Positions 14,595 through 22,934 of a stretch of DNA of 64,000 nucleotides are shown here, in pieces. A program made the translations under genes and the position numbers. The DNA comes from Saccharopolyspora flava (GTDB lineage: Bacteria; Actinomycetota; Actinomycetes; Mycobacteriales; Pseudonocardiaceae). Each line of letters begins with the position of its first letter. Position 1 is the first letter of the stretch. The notes below the pieces were generated by a model. The model was not told where the DNA came from. It searched no databases and saw nothing but the letters and a program-made list of their open reading frames with translations. The stretch lies in contig NZ_FOZX01000002.1 in the NCBI RefSeq assembly GCF_900116135.1, positions 639,959 to 703,958 on the forward strand. The letters are read 5' to 3'.

Positions 14595-17408
14595 TCAGCC
14601 GGCCTCGTCGAGCCGCTGTCGAACCTCTCTGACCTGCGGAGATCCTTCGGCTTCGAAGATCGACAGGGCGGTTTCCCAGCGGGTGCAGGCGACCGCGATG
14701 TCGCCGCGGAGCCGCGCGGCGTCGCCGAGGCCGAGGTTCGCCGAGGCCTGCCGGACGGCGGAGCCGCACTGCCGGGCGACTTCGAGGGCTTCGTGGTGGA
14801 AGCGCTCGCCGTCGTCGAGGTTGCCGAGCTCGATGCTGACCTCGCCGCAGTTGTTGAGCACCATCGCGAGGGTTTCGAGGTCGTCGGCCTCGCGGTAGAG
14901 GTCCTCGGCCTCGCGCAGGTGCCGCAGCGCGGCCTCCAGCTCGCCGTTGACCTGCTCGACCATCGCGAGGTTGTTGAGCGCTCCGGCGACGAAGTAGCGG
15001 TCGCCGAGCGAGCGGTAGACCTTGAGCGCGTCCTTGGAGTGGATCTTGGCCTCTTCGTAGCGGCGCAGCCGGAACAGCGCGCTGGAGAGGTTGACCTGGG
15101 TCATGGCCAGCCGTTCGGAGTCGCCGGTCTGGACGGCGATCCGGTAGGACTCCTCGTAGTGGGCGAGGGCTTCGTCGAGCTTGCCGGAGCGGGCGCAGGC
15201 GACGCCCAGACCGGCGGACATGAGCACCTTGCCGACGGGATCGCCCACGGCGCGGGCGGATTCGGCGCCGTCGGTGTAGACGCGGATCCAGTCCTCCCAC
15301 GGGCAGCGGACCATCAGGTAGTTGAACTGCAGGCGGGCCAGCGGCCAGGCCATGTCGTGCAGCCCGGCGAGCTTGGCGGCGCGCACGGCGGCGACGAGGT
15401 TCGGCCACTCGGCGTCGAACCACTCCAGGGCCTGCGAGCGGGATCCGACCTCGGGCCGGTGGTCGCCCTGCGCGCTGAAGTCGAGCTCGTCGCGCGCGGG
15501 TCTCAGGAAGCGGCGGGCGTGGTCCGCCGCGCACAGGTAGTGCTCGAGCAGCCTGCGCAGCGCCTCGACGTCCGATTCCCCGGTGGCCGCGGGGAGTTCG
15601 CGGGCGTAGGCGCGCAGCAGGTCGTGCATCCCGAAGCGGTCCGGTTCCGGCTCGGTGACCAGGTGCGCGAGGGCCAGCGCGCGCAGCCTGCGCTGCGCGG
15701 AGGCCGGGTCGGTGTCGCACAGCGCGGCCACCGCGTGCGCGGTGAACGTCTGGCCGGGGATGAGCCCGAGCATCCGGAAGGTCTCGGCGTGCACCGGCGG
15801 CAGGCTGCGGTAGGAGATGTCGAAGGCGCGCCGCACGCTGGTGTCGGCGTCGTCGTCGATGTCCAGCGCCTGCAACCGGTTTCGCTCGTCGGTGAGCTCG
15901 TGGACCAGGTCGGACACGCCGCGCGCCGGGTTGGCGGCCAGCCGGGCGGCGGCGATGCGCAGCGCCAGCGGCAGCCCGCCGCACAGCTCGGCGAGCTCAG
16001 CGGCGGCGTCGGGTTCGGCGGCGGACTTGCCGGGAACCCCGGCGCGGTCGAGGAGTTCGATGGCGCTCTCGGTGGACAGCGTCTCCAGCGGCAGCACCCG
16101 CGCGCCGGAGCGGACCACGAGCCCGTCGAGCCTGCGTCTGCTGGTGACCACGACCAGCGAGGCCGCGCTGCCCGGTAGCAGCGGCAGCACCTGGTCGGAG
16201 TCGAGCGCGTTGTCCAGCAGCACCAGCACCTTCCGCTTGGCCAGCAGCGACCGGTAGAGGGCGGTGCGGTCGTCGAGCTCGACGGGGATCGCGTCGGAGG
16301 CGACGCCGAGCGCCTTGAGCATGCTGGTCAGCGCCTCACCGGGGGTGAGCGGCTGGTGCTCGGGGTCGAAACCGCGCAGCGAGGCGTAGAGCTGGCCGTC
16401 GGGGAACTCCTCGGCGACCCGGTGCGACCAGGTCAGCGCCAGGGCGCTCTTGCCGACGCCTGCGGTGCCGGTGAGCACGGTGATCAGGCTGGAGCCCTTC
16501 TCGCGGGTCTCCAGCATCGCGTCGAGCGTGCCGACCTCCAGGCGCCTGCCGACGAAACCGGCCGGGGCGGGCGGGAGTTCGGCCGGGACGGGGCGGCGGA
16601 TGCCCAGGCCGGGTTCGGTGCGGCTGCGGTGGTTGCGCAGCCCGGGGTCGTCGCGCAGCAGCTTCTCGTAGAGCTCGCGCAGCTCGGGGCCGGGGTCGAT
16701 GCCGAGCTCGTGGGACAGCCGGTGCCGCAGGTCGTGGTAGCGGGCCTGCGCTTCGGCGCGGTGCCCGGCCCGGTAGTTGGCCAGCATCAGCTGCCCGGTC
16801 AGGCGTTCCCGGATCGGGTGCTGGTCGACCAATGTGGACAGTTCCGCGATGAGCTGGTGGTGCCTGCCGAGTTCGAGGTCGGCGGCGATGCGCTCCTCCA
16901 GGGCGAGCAGCCGCAGCTCTTCGAGGTTGGGCGCGACCATCCGGTGCAGCCCGCTGCCCGCGATGTCGGCCAGCACCGCGCCGCTCCACAGCTCCAGGGC
17001 CTCGGTGAGCAGGCGCGATCGCTCGGCGGGTTCGAGGCCGTGGGCCCGGTTGATGAGGCTGCGCGCGCGGTGCGCGTCGATCCGGTCGCCGTCGACGCGC
17101 AGCAGGTAGCCGGGCGCGCGGGTGATGATCTCAGGACCGCTGGTGCCGAAGAACTTCCGCAGCCGGGACACGTAGCCCTGGATGATGGTGCGGGCGCTGG
17201 CGGGCGGTTCGTCGTCCCACAGGGTGTCGATCAACCGGTCCATCGGGACGACCTGGTTGGGCTCCAGCAGCAGGCAGGCCAGCAGCGCGCGCACCGGCGT
17301 GCGACCCACTTCCAGCTGAACGCCGTCGAGGTGCACCTCGAGCGGGCCGAGCAGGCGGAACTCGAAGCCCGCGGCCCCTCCTAAGCTGCCCAGCGGCGTC
17401 ATCTTCAC
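14595..17408 (-). CDS. AfsR/SARP-family regulator with NB-ARC and TPR domains
   Basis: 937 residues. Domains in order: OmpR-like winged helix (about 15-95, FRLLGPLEVHLDG), bacterial transcriptional activator domain (about 100-255), NB-ARC ATPase (about 290-620) with P-loop TGTAGVGKSALA, Walker B KVLVLLDNA, GLPLALRIAAARLA and RFGMHDLLRAYA, then TPR repeats to the end. This is the AfsR layout. Such proteins activate secondary metabolism or stress genes after nucleotide-driven assembly. There is no biosynthetic cluster beside it, so its target is unknown. A GTG at 17408 and an ATG two codons later are both possible starts; neither has a clear ribosome site. Confidence 0.92.
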   Translation of the reverse strand: MKMTPLGSLGGAAGFEFRLLGPLEVHLDGVQLEVGRTPVRALLACLLLEPNQVVPMDRLIDTLWDDEPPASARTIIQGYVSRLRKFFGTSGPEIITRAPGYLLRVDGDRIDAHRARSLINRAHGLEPAERSRLLTEALELWSGAVLADIAGSGLHRMVAPNLEELRLLALEERIAADLELGRHHQLIAELSTLVDQHPIRERLTGQLMLANYRAGHRAEAQARYHDLRHRLSHELGIDPGPELRELYEKLLRDDPGLRNHRSRTEPGLGIRRPVPAELPPAPAGFVGRRLEVGTLDAMLETREKGSSLITVLTGTAGVGKSALALTWSHRVAEEFPDGQLYASLRGFDPEHQPLTPGEALTSMLKALGVASDAIPVELDDRTALYRSLLAKRKVLVLLDNALDSDQVLPLLPGSAASLVVVTSRRRLDGLVVRSGARVLPLETLSTESAIELLDRAGVPGKSAAEPDAAAELAELCGGLPLALRIAAARLAANPARGVSDLVHELTDERNRLQALDIDDDADTSVRRAFDISYRSLPPVHAETFRMLGLIPGQTFTAHAVAALCDTDPASAQRRLRALALAHLVTEPEPDRFGMHDLLRAYARELPAATGESDVEALRRLLEHYLCAADHARRFLRPARDELDFSAQGDHRPEVGSRSQALEWFDAEWPNLVAAVRAAKLAGLHDMAWPLARLQFNYLMVRCPWEDWIRVYTDGAESARAVGDPVGKVLMSAGLGVACARSGKLDEALAHYEESYRIAVQTGDSERLAMTQVNLSSALFRLRRYEEAKIHSKDALKVYRSLGDRYFVAGALNNLAMVEQVNGELEAALRHLREAEDLYREADDLETLAMVLNNCGEVSIELGNLDDGERFHHEALEVARQCGSAVRQASANLGLGDAARLRGDIAVACTRWETALSIFEAEGSPQVREVRQRLDEAG

Positions 17409-17654
17409 CCAAATCCGACTTCCGGCCTACTTCTGGTGCGACCGACACACGGTAGCGATCCGAGATGGACTCGAGACCAAGGCGTTCACAACGCTCACAC
17501 CAATGGAGTATGCCCGATTCACCAGGCGGAACTTCACACTCCGCTTCCGTCTGCGGTGAACGTCTCCCGGCCGCCGAAGCGGGCAAGTAAAGTCTGAGGG
17601 CGTCGATCACCCGAACGAGTGGCGTAGTGGGACGCCGCGGAAGGAGCACCACCC

Positions 17655-18689
17655 GTGCCGACGACGTCCGCAGTGGTCGATCGGGCGGTGGGTTGCCTGC
17701 TGGGCGGCGCCCTCGGCGACTCGCTCGGCACCCTGGTGGAGTACTCGCCGCTGGAGGACATCCGCGCCGAGTTCGGACCGGACGGACTCACCGAACCCGC
17801 CCCCCAGGCACTGCTCGGCGACGCCACCCAGATGGCGCTGTTCGCCGGCGAGGGCTACCTGCACGCCTGGACCACGGGCAACAGCGGTGGCCAGTGGCGG
17901 CCCGTCGAGTCCACCGCGGCGGCGCTGCGCCGCTGGCTGCTGACCCAGCAGGAGGACAAGCCCGCGCCCGGCGCCACCGGGCTGCTCGCCGAGCCCGAGC
18001 TCTACGTCAGCCGCGCACCCGGCCTGACCAGCCTGCGCGCGCTGGAGGAACCCGAGCTCGGCACGCCGGACCGGCCGCGCAACACCTCCAAGGGCTGCGG
18101 CGGCCTGGACCGCAGCACCCCCATCGGCTTCTCCCCCACCGGCGAGATGGCCTACCAGCTGGCCTGCCAGTGCGCGGCGCTGACGCACGGCGGCGTCGGC
18201 GGCTGGTCCTCGGCGGGGGCGCTCGCGCTGATCGTGCACCTGGTCGCGGTGCAGCAGCGCCGGTTGCCCGCGGCCGTCGACCAGGCCGCAGGACGCGTGC
18301 TGCGGGAGGACTTCGAGACCGCCAACGCGCTCGCCGAGGCCGCCACGCTGTCCCGGCTCGGCGCCAGCGTCGGTCACATCGAACGCCTCGGGCAGGGCTG
18401 GATCGGCCCGGAGGCGCTGGCCATCGGCGTCTACTGCGCGCTCGCGCTGCCCAAGCCCGAGCAGTTCGCCGACGCGATCCGGCTGGCGGTCAACCACTCC
18501 GGCCACAGCGACTCCACCGCGGCCGTCACCGGCAGCATCCTCGGCGCCCGCCACGGCACGGCCGTGCTGCCGCGGAACTGGCTGGCCCGCCTGGAACTCG
18601 CCGACGTCATCGAGCGCATCGGCCACGACCTCGGCGCCTCCTGCTCGGGGGAGCCGTTCAACGAGCGCCGCTACCTCGGTCTCGGCTGA
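17655..18689 (+). CDS. ADP-ribosylglycohydrolase (DraG/ARH) family protein, altered metal motifs
   Basis: 344 residues with the family fold. The opening AVGCLLGGALGDSLGTLVEY and the later NHSGHSDSTAAVTGSILGA are typical. The first metal motif, usually TDDTQM, here reads GDATQM, and the last, usually GGDTDST or GGDSDST, reads SGHSDST. Aspartates that bind the two Mg ions are thus changed, so hydrolysis of ADP-ribosyl-arginine may be weak or lost. AAGGAG precedes the GTG at 17655. It is a single gene divergent from the AfsR-type regulator. No ADP-ribosyltransferase is nearby. Confidence 0.85.
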   Translation: MPTTSAVVDRAVGCLLGGALGDSLGTLVEYSPLEDIRAEFGPDGLTEPAPQALLGDATQMALFAGEGYLHAWTTGNSGGQWRPVESTAAALRRWLLTQQEDKPAPGATGLLAEPELYVSRAPGLTSLRALEEPELGTPDRPRNTSKGCGGLDRSTPIGFSPTGEMAYQLACQCAALTHGGVGGWSSAGALALIVHLVAVQQRRLPAAVDQAAGRVLREDFETANALAEAATLSRLGASVGHIERLGQGWIGPEALAIGVYCALALPKPEQFADAIRLAVNHSGHSDSTAAVTGSILGARHGTAVLPRNWLARLELADVIERIGHDLGASCSGEPFNERRYLGLG

Positions 18690-18695
18690 GCCCGG

Positions 18696-19574
18696 TCAGG
18701 CCGCGGCCGGGACCCGCGAGGCCCGCGCGAGGCGGCGGGTGCCGACGGCCCGGCAGACCAGGTAGATCACGAACGAGATGATCGTGACGAACGCGCTCAC
18801 CGGCGCGCCCGGCGCCAGCGACAGCAGGATGCCGCCCAGCACGGCGACTTCCGCGAACACCACGGCCAGCACGGTCGCGCGCACCGGGCTCGCGGTCACC
18901 CGCGCGGCCGCCGCGCCCGGCGTGACCATCAGGGCCAGCACCAGCAACGCGCCCACGGTGTAGACGCCCAACGCCGTCGCCACGCCGACCAGGACCGCGA
19001 ACAGCGGGGTCAGCACGCGGGTCGGCACACCGCGCGCGGTGGCGACGTCGGGGTCGACGCTGGCGAACAGCAGCGGCCGGTACACGAAGGCCAGCACCAG
19101 CAGCACCACCACCGCGCAGCCGCTGAGCAGCAGCACGTCGGCCGAGTCCACGCCGACGATCTGCCCCACCAGCAGGCTGAACTTGTTCGCGGTGCGCTCG
19201 GGGTTCAGCCACAGCAGGAACACGCCCACGCCCAGGCCGAACGACAGGATCGCGCCGATCACCGAGTCGCGCTCGGTCTGCTTCTGGCCCAGCAGGCCCA
19301 GCAGCAGCGCGGCCACCACCGCACCGGCCAGCGCGCCGACGCCGACGCTCACCCCCACCAGCAGCGCCGCGGCGGCGCCGGTGAAGGCCAGCTCGGCGGT
19401 GCCGTGCACGGCGAAGGACATCTTGCGGGCCACGACCAGCGGCGCCAGGCAGCCCGACACGAGGCCGAGCGCGGCGGCCGCCAGCAGCGCCTGCTGCACG
19501 AACGGGTAACCGAGCAGGTTGATCATGGTGTCGAAGTCGAGCACCTTGCTCAGCGACTCACCGACGTCGTTCAC
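18696..19574 (-). CDS. Zinc/manganese-type ABC transporter permease (ZnuB-like)
   Basis: 292 residues of the ABC-3 family with eight or nine membrane spans. Recognisable parts are the N-terminal FVQQALLAAAALGLVSGCLA, the amphipathic LAFTGAAAALLVG, and VGALLVLALMVTPGAAA near the C-terminus. The GTG at 19574 overlaps the TGA of the ATPase gene by GTGA, so the two are translationally coupled. It forms the membrane channel for the metal delivered by the lipoprotein encoded two genes upstream. Confidence 0.9.
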   Translation of the reverse strand: MNDVGESLSKVLDFDTMINLLGYPFVQQALLAAAALGLVSGCLAPLVVARKMSFAVHGTAELAFTGAAAALLVGVSVGVGALAGAVVAALLLGLLGQKQTERDSVIGAILSFGLGVGVFLLWLNPERTANKFSLLVGQIVGVDSADVLLLSGCAVVVLLVLAFVYRPLLFASVDPDVATARGVPTRVLTPLFAVLVGVATALGVYTVGALLVLALMVTPGAAAARVTASPVRATVLAVVFAEVAVLGGILLSLAPGAPVSAFVTIISFVIYLVCRAVGTRRLARASRVPAAA

Positions 19575-20425
19575 GCTTCGTCCGCCCCCACCACGTGGTG
19601 CTCGTCGTTCTCGGCCCCGGCCACCACGAGACGACCGCCGACCCGGGCCACCTCGATGTCGGTCCGGTACAGCTCCGAGAGGGTCTCGGAGTTCATCACC
19701 TCGTCCGGCGTGCCGATCCGGAACCGGCCGTCGACCAGGTACAGCACCCGGTCCACCAGCGGCAGCACCGGGTTGATCTCGTGGGTCACGAACAGCACGC
19801 CCGCGTCGGTGCGGCGCGCCTGCTCGGCGATCAGCCGCGACACCTTGCGCTGGTGCGAGAGGTCCAGCGACAGCAGCGGTTCGTCGCACAGCAGCACCGA
19901 CGGGTCGCTGACCAGCGCCTGGGCCACCCGCAGCCGCTGCTGCTCACCGCCGGAGAGCAGGCCGACCGGCATCTTCGCGTACTCGGTGGCCTCGACCGCG
20001 CGCAGCGCGTCGGCGACCCGGCGCTTGCGCTCCCGGCGGCCGCCGAAGCCCAGACCCCAGTGGTGGCCGTCGAGGCCGAGGCCGACGAGGTCGCTGCCGC
20101 GCACCGTGACGTTGGCCTCCAGCGCCCGCTGCTGCGGGATGTAGCCGATCCGGTCGCTGCCGCGCCGCGCCGGTTCCCCTCCGATGTGGACGGTCCCGGA
20201 GTTGAGCTCCTGCAGCCCGAGCAGCACCCGGAGCAGGCTGGTCTTGCCCGAGCCGTTCGGGCCGAGCACGGCCACGAACTCGCCCGGTGCGACGTCGAGG
20301 TCCAGGCCGGACCACAGGGTCCGCTCGCCGTAGGCGAGGGTCGCGCCGCGCAGCGAGACGGCCGGGGACCCGGCGCCGTCCTGCGCCGCCGCCGGGTCCG
20401 CTTCTGCGAGTTGTTCGGAGGTCAT
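19571..20425 (-). CDS. Zinc/manganese-type ABC transporter ATPase (ZnuC-like)
   Basis: 284 residues. Walker A is GPNGSGKTS, the Q-loop is in GYIPQQRALE, the signature is LLSGGEQQRL, Walker B is VLLCDEPLLSLDLS and the switch His is in FVTHEI. All are intact. The ATG at 20425 overlaps the stop of the lipoprotein gene by ATGA, and its own end overlaps the permease start, so all three are one operon. The frame upstream of 20425 belongs to the overlapping gene and is not part of this protein. Confidence 0.93.
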   Translation of the reverse strand: MTSEQLAEADPAAAQDGAGSPAVSLRGATLAYGERTLWSGLDLDVAPGEFVAVLGPNGSGKTSLLRVLLGLQELNSGTVHIGGEPARRGSDRIGYIPQQRALEANVTVRGSDLVGLGLDGHHWGLGFGGRRERKRRVADALRAVEATEYAKMPVGLLSGGEQQRLRVAQALVSDPSVLLCDEPLLSLDLSHQRKVSRLIAEQARRTDAGVLFVTHEINPVLPLVDRVLYLVDGRFRIGTPDEVMNSETLSELYRTDIEVARVGGRLVVAGAENDEHHVVGADEA

Positions 20426-21417
20426 CGGTTGAGGGCACCTTGCAAGGCGGTGATCTGCGCGTCCATCCACTGCACGTAACCGGCGCCCTCGGGCAGCGTC
20501 TCGGTCATCTCCACGACCGGGATGCGCTGCGCGTCGGCGGCGGTGCGCACGTTGCGGGTGACCGGCGATTCGGTCTGCGGGTTGTAGATGACGGCGACGG
20601 CCTGACGCCCGTTGATCGCGTTCTGGACGTCGGCGACGGCCGCCGCCGAGGGGTCGGTCTCGGCCTCGATGGCGTTGACGAACGACGGCGGGGTCACGTC
20701 GTTCAGCTTGGCGGATTCGATCATGTAGTGGGCCACCGGCTCGGTGACGATCACCGGCTTGCCCTGGTGCGCCGCGGCGATCTCGCCGACCCGCTTCTCC
20801 AGCCCGGCGACCTGCTGCTCGAAACCGGCGGCGTTGGCCTCGAACTGCTGCGCCTTGGCGGGCTGGATCCTGCCGAGCTCGGCGGCGATCTTGTCGGCGA
20901 CCTCGTGCACGGCGTGCAGGTCGTACCAGACGTGCTCGTTCACCGAGTGGTCGTGCCCGGCGTGCTCGCCGTGCGGCTCCTCGGCGTGCTCGCCCGCGTG
21001 CTCACCGCCGTGCTCACCACCGTGTTCGCCCTCCGCCGGGGCGGGCTCGGGGTGCTCGGAGTCGACGGCCTGCACGGTCGGCTTGGCGCTCTGGCCCAGG
21101 ATCTGGGTCATGAACTCGTCGTAGCCGCCGCCGTTGAGCACCACCAGGTTCGCGTCGCTGATCTTGGCGGCGTCCTGCGGGCTGCTCTCGTAGGAGTGCG
21201 GGTCGGCCCCGGCGTCGTTGATGATCGACTCGACCTCGACGGCGTCGCCGCCGACGGCCTGCGCGACGCTGCCCCACACGCTGGTCGAGGCGACGACCTT
21301 GACCTTGTCGTCGGGCCCGGGTGCGGCGGGCTGACCCGCCGAGCAACCGGTCAGCGCGATGACGCCGACGGTCATTCCGGCTAATGCGGTCACAGCTGTG
21401 CGGCTGCGGACGGTCAT
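20422..21417 (-). CDS. Zinc-binding lipoprotein of ABC importer (ZnuA-like, cluster A-I)
   Basis: 331 residues. A lipoprotein signal peptide ends in the lipobox LTGCSAG, so the protein is anchored outside the membrane. The metal-site layout is typical: His in AGADPHSYESSP, a His-rich acidic loop at about residues 135-165 made of GEHGGEH-type repeats ending HAGHDHSVNEHVWYD, and His in VTEPVAHYMIE. The loop favours zinc over manganese. The ATG at 21417 is chosen because GGGAG lies 11 bases before it; the GTG at 21426 sits on that ribosome site. A palindrome 60 bases upstream is a possible operator. Confidence 0.92.
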   Translation of the reverse strand: MTVRSRTAVTALAGMTVGVIALTGCSAGQPAAPGPDDKVKVVASTSVWGSVAQAVGGDAVEVESIINDAGADPHSYESSPQDAAKISDANLVVLNGGGYDEFMTQILGQSAKPTVQAVDSEHPEPAPAEGEHGGEHGGEHAGEHAEEPHGEHAGHDHSVNEHVWYDLHAVHEVADKIAAELGRIQPAKAQQFEANAAGFEQQVAGLEKRVGEIAAAHQGKPVIVTEPVAHYMIESAKLNDVTPPSFVNAIEAETDPSAAAVADVQNAINGRQAVAVIYNPQTESPVTRNVRTAADAQRIPVVEMTETLPEGAGYVQWMDAQITALQGALNR

Positions 21418-21476
21418 GGATGGCACTCCCGGGTGATCAGGCAGGACGCTGTCGAGCGACTCCAGATGCGAACGGT

Positions 21477-21489
21477 AACGGTAACCGTT
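21477..21489. promoter_or_regulatory. Palindrome upstream of the zinc operon, possible metal-regulator site
   Basis: AACGGTAACCGTT is an inverted repeat with one central base, within the longer AACGGTAACGGTAACCGTTG. It lies 60 bases before the lipoprotein ATG. Its place fits a Zur-type repressor, but the sequence does not match the Streptomyces Zur consensus TGAAAATGATTTTCA that I recall. Confidence 0.45.
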
Positions 21490-21572
21490 GTCAACAGCAG
21501 TCTAGGCGCCCTTCAACCAAACGCACCAGAACCCGTCGTATTTCCGAACGCGACATGCCCCACAAGCAGCAA

Positions 21573-21609
21573 CAACGCCCCCGCCCGGAAAACCAGGACG
21601 AGGGCGTTG
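21573..21609 (-). terminator. Likely terminator of msiK
   Basis: CAACGCCC at 21573-21580 pairs with GGGCGTTG at 21602-21609, with a 21-base loop. It begins about 45 bases after the msiK stop. It has no T-run. Confidence 0.6.
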
Positions 21610-21653
21610 ACGCGATCGCCGACCCCGCAGGAGACGGCGGCGATCGAAACCGA

Positions 21654-22748
21654 TCAGGCGGCCAGGCGGACACCCGTTTCGGGGTGGAACAGGTGCACCT
21701 CACCGGCGTCGCGGAGGGCGACCTTGACCTTCTGGCCCAGCGCCGGGGGCGTGCGGCCGTCGGCGCGCACGACGAAGCGCTCCGAGGAGCCGCCGACCGT
21801 GATCGAGCCGTGGATGAGCGCGTCGGCGCCCAGCTCCTCGACCAGCTCCACGGTCATGTCCAGGCCCTCGGCCTCGCTGGAGGTCAGCTCCAGGGCCTCG
21901 GGACGCACGCCGAAGGTGACCTCCTTGAGGTCGCCCGCGGCGGCCAGCGACTCGCGGGACAGCGGGACCGTGGTGCCGTCGAGCACCGCGCCCTCGCTGC
22001 TCAGCGGCACCGTCTTGAGGTTCATCGCCGGGGAGCCGATGAAGCCCGCGACGAACGCGTTCGCCGGGTTCTCGTACAGCTCGCGCGGCGAGGCCACCTG
22101 CTGCAGCAGGCCGTCCTTGAGCACCGCCACGCGGTGGCCCATCGTCATCGCCTCGACCTGGTCGTGGGTGACGTAGATGGTCGTGGTCCCCAGGCGCTTC
22201 TGCAGCGCGGCGATGTTCGCGCGGGTCTCCACGCGGAGCTTGGCGTCCAGGTTGGACAGCGGCTCGTCCATCAGGAACACGCTGGGCTCGCGGACGATCG
22301 CGCGGCCCATCGCGACCCGCTGGCGCTGACCGCCGGACAGGGCCTTGGGCTTGCGGTCCAGGTACTTCTCGAGGTCGAGCATCCGCGCGGCCTCGGTCAC
22401 CTTCTCGTTGATGACGGCCTTCGGGGTCTTGCGCAGCTTGAGCGCGAAGCCCATGTTCTCGGCGACCGTCATGTGCGGGTAGAGCGCGTAGGACTGGAAG
22501 ACCATCGCGATGTCCCGCGCCTTCGGCGGGGTGTTGGTGACATCGCTGCCACCGATGGAAATACCGCCCTCGTCGATGTCCTCGAGCCCGGCCAGCATGC
22601 GCAACGCGGTGGACTTCCCGGACCCGGAGGGCCCCACCAGAACGAGGAACTCGCCGTCGGCGACGTCCAGTTCCAGCTGGTCAACGGCCTTGACCGGCGG
22701 GCTGCCGGGATAGACGCGCGAGGCGTTGACGTACGCGACCTCAGCCAT
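21654..22748 (-). CDS. msiK: Multiple-sugar ABC importer ATPase MsiK (UgpC/MalK family)
   Basis: 364 residues. Walker A is GPSGSGKST, the Q-loop is FQSYALYPHMTVAENMGFAL, the signature LSGGQRQRVAMGRA, Walker B VFLMDEPLSNLDAKLR and the switch His is in YVTHDQVEAMTMG. The C-terminal third is the regulatory OB-type domain with FGVRPEALEL. In Streptomyces this shared ATPase powers several sugar importers, including those for chitobiose and cellobiose. It is alone here, without permease genes, as expected for a shared subunit. The ATG at 22748 has GAAGGG upstream. A half-matching dre-like site (AATGGTCCAGAGGACG, 22769-22784) lies just upstream. Confidence 0.92.
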   Translation of the reverse strand: MAEVAYVNASRVYPGSPPVKAVDQLELDVADGEFLVLVGPSGSGKSTALRMLAGLEDIDEGGISIGGSDVTNTPPKARDIAMVFQSYALYPHMTVAENMGFALKLRKTPKAVINEKVTEAARMLDLEKYLDRKPKALSGGQRQRVAMGRAIVREPSVFLMDEPLSNLDAKLRVETRANIAALQKRLGTTTIYVTHDQVEAMTMGHRVAVLKDGLLQQVASPRELYENPANAFVAGFIGSPAMNLKTVPLSSEGAVLDGTTVPLSRESLAAAGDLKEVTFGVRPEALELTSSEAEGLDMTVELVEELGADALIHGSITVGGSSERFVVRADGRTPPALGQKVKVALRDAGEVHLFHPETGVRLAA

Positions 22749-22915
22749 ATGTGACACCCTTCACTACAAATGGTCCAGAGGACGCTATCCGCCGAAAGTG
22801 TTTCCGTCACTCCCCCGAGCGAACCATTTCGGACAGTGATCAGCGTACATCGCGCCGTGTTCAGCGTTCGAACATCAGTGGGACGTAGGTCATGCTCGCT
22901 TCACCCTCGGGATCT

Positions 22916-22930
22916 GAACCGTTACGGTTC
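22916..22930. promoter_or_regulatory. Palindromic operator candidate at the lacI-family gene start
   Basis: GAACCGTTACGGTTC is a complete inverted repeat around one base and ends four bases before the ATG at 22935. Binding there would block the gene's own translation start region or transcription, which suggests autoregulation by the LacI-family protein. It replaces the usual Shine-Dalgarno, which is missing. Confidence 0.6.
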
Positions 22931-22934
22931 CTCC

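Noticed and set aside
13371..18689. A secondary-metabolite gene cluster around the AfsR-type regulator
   Set aside because: There are no synthase, tailoring or resistance genes next to it; the neighbours are single housekeeping-like genes.
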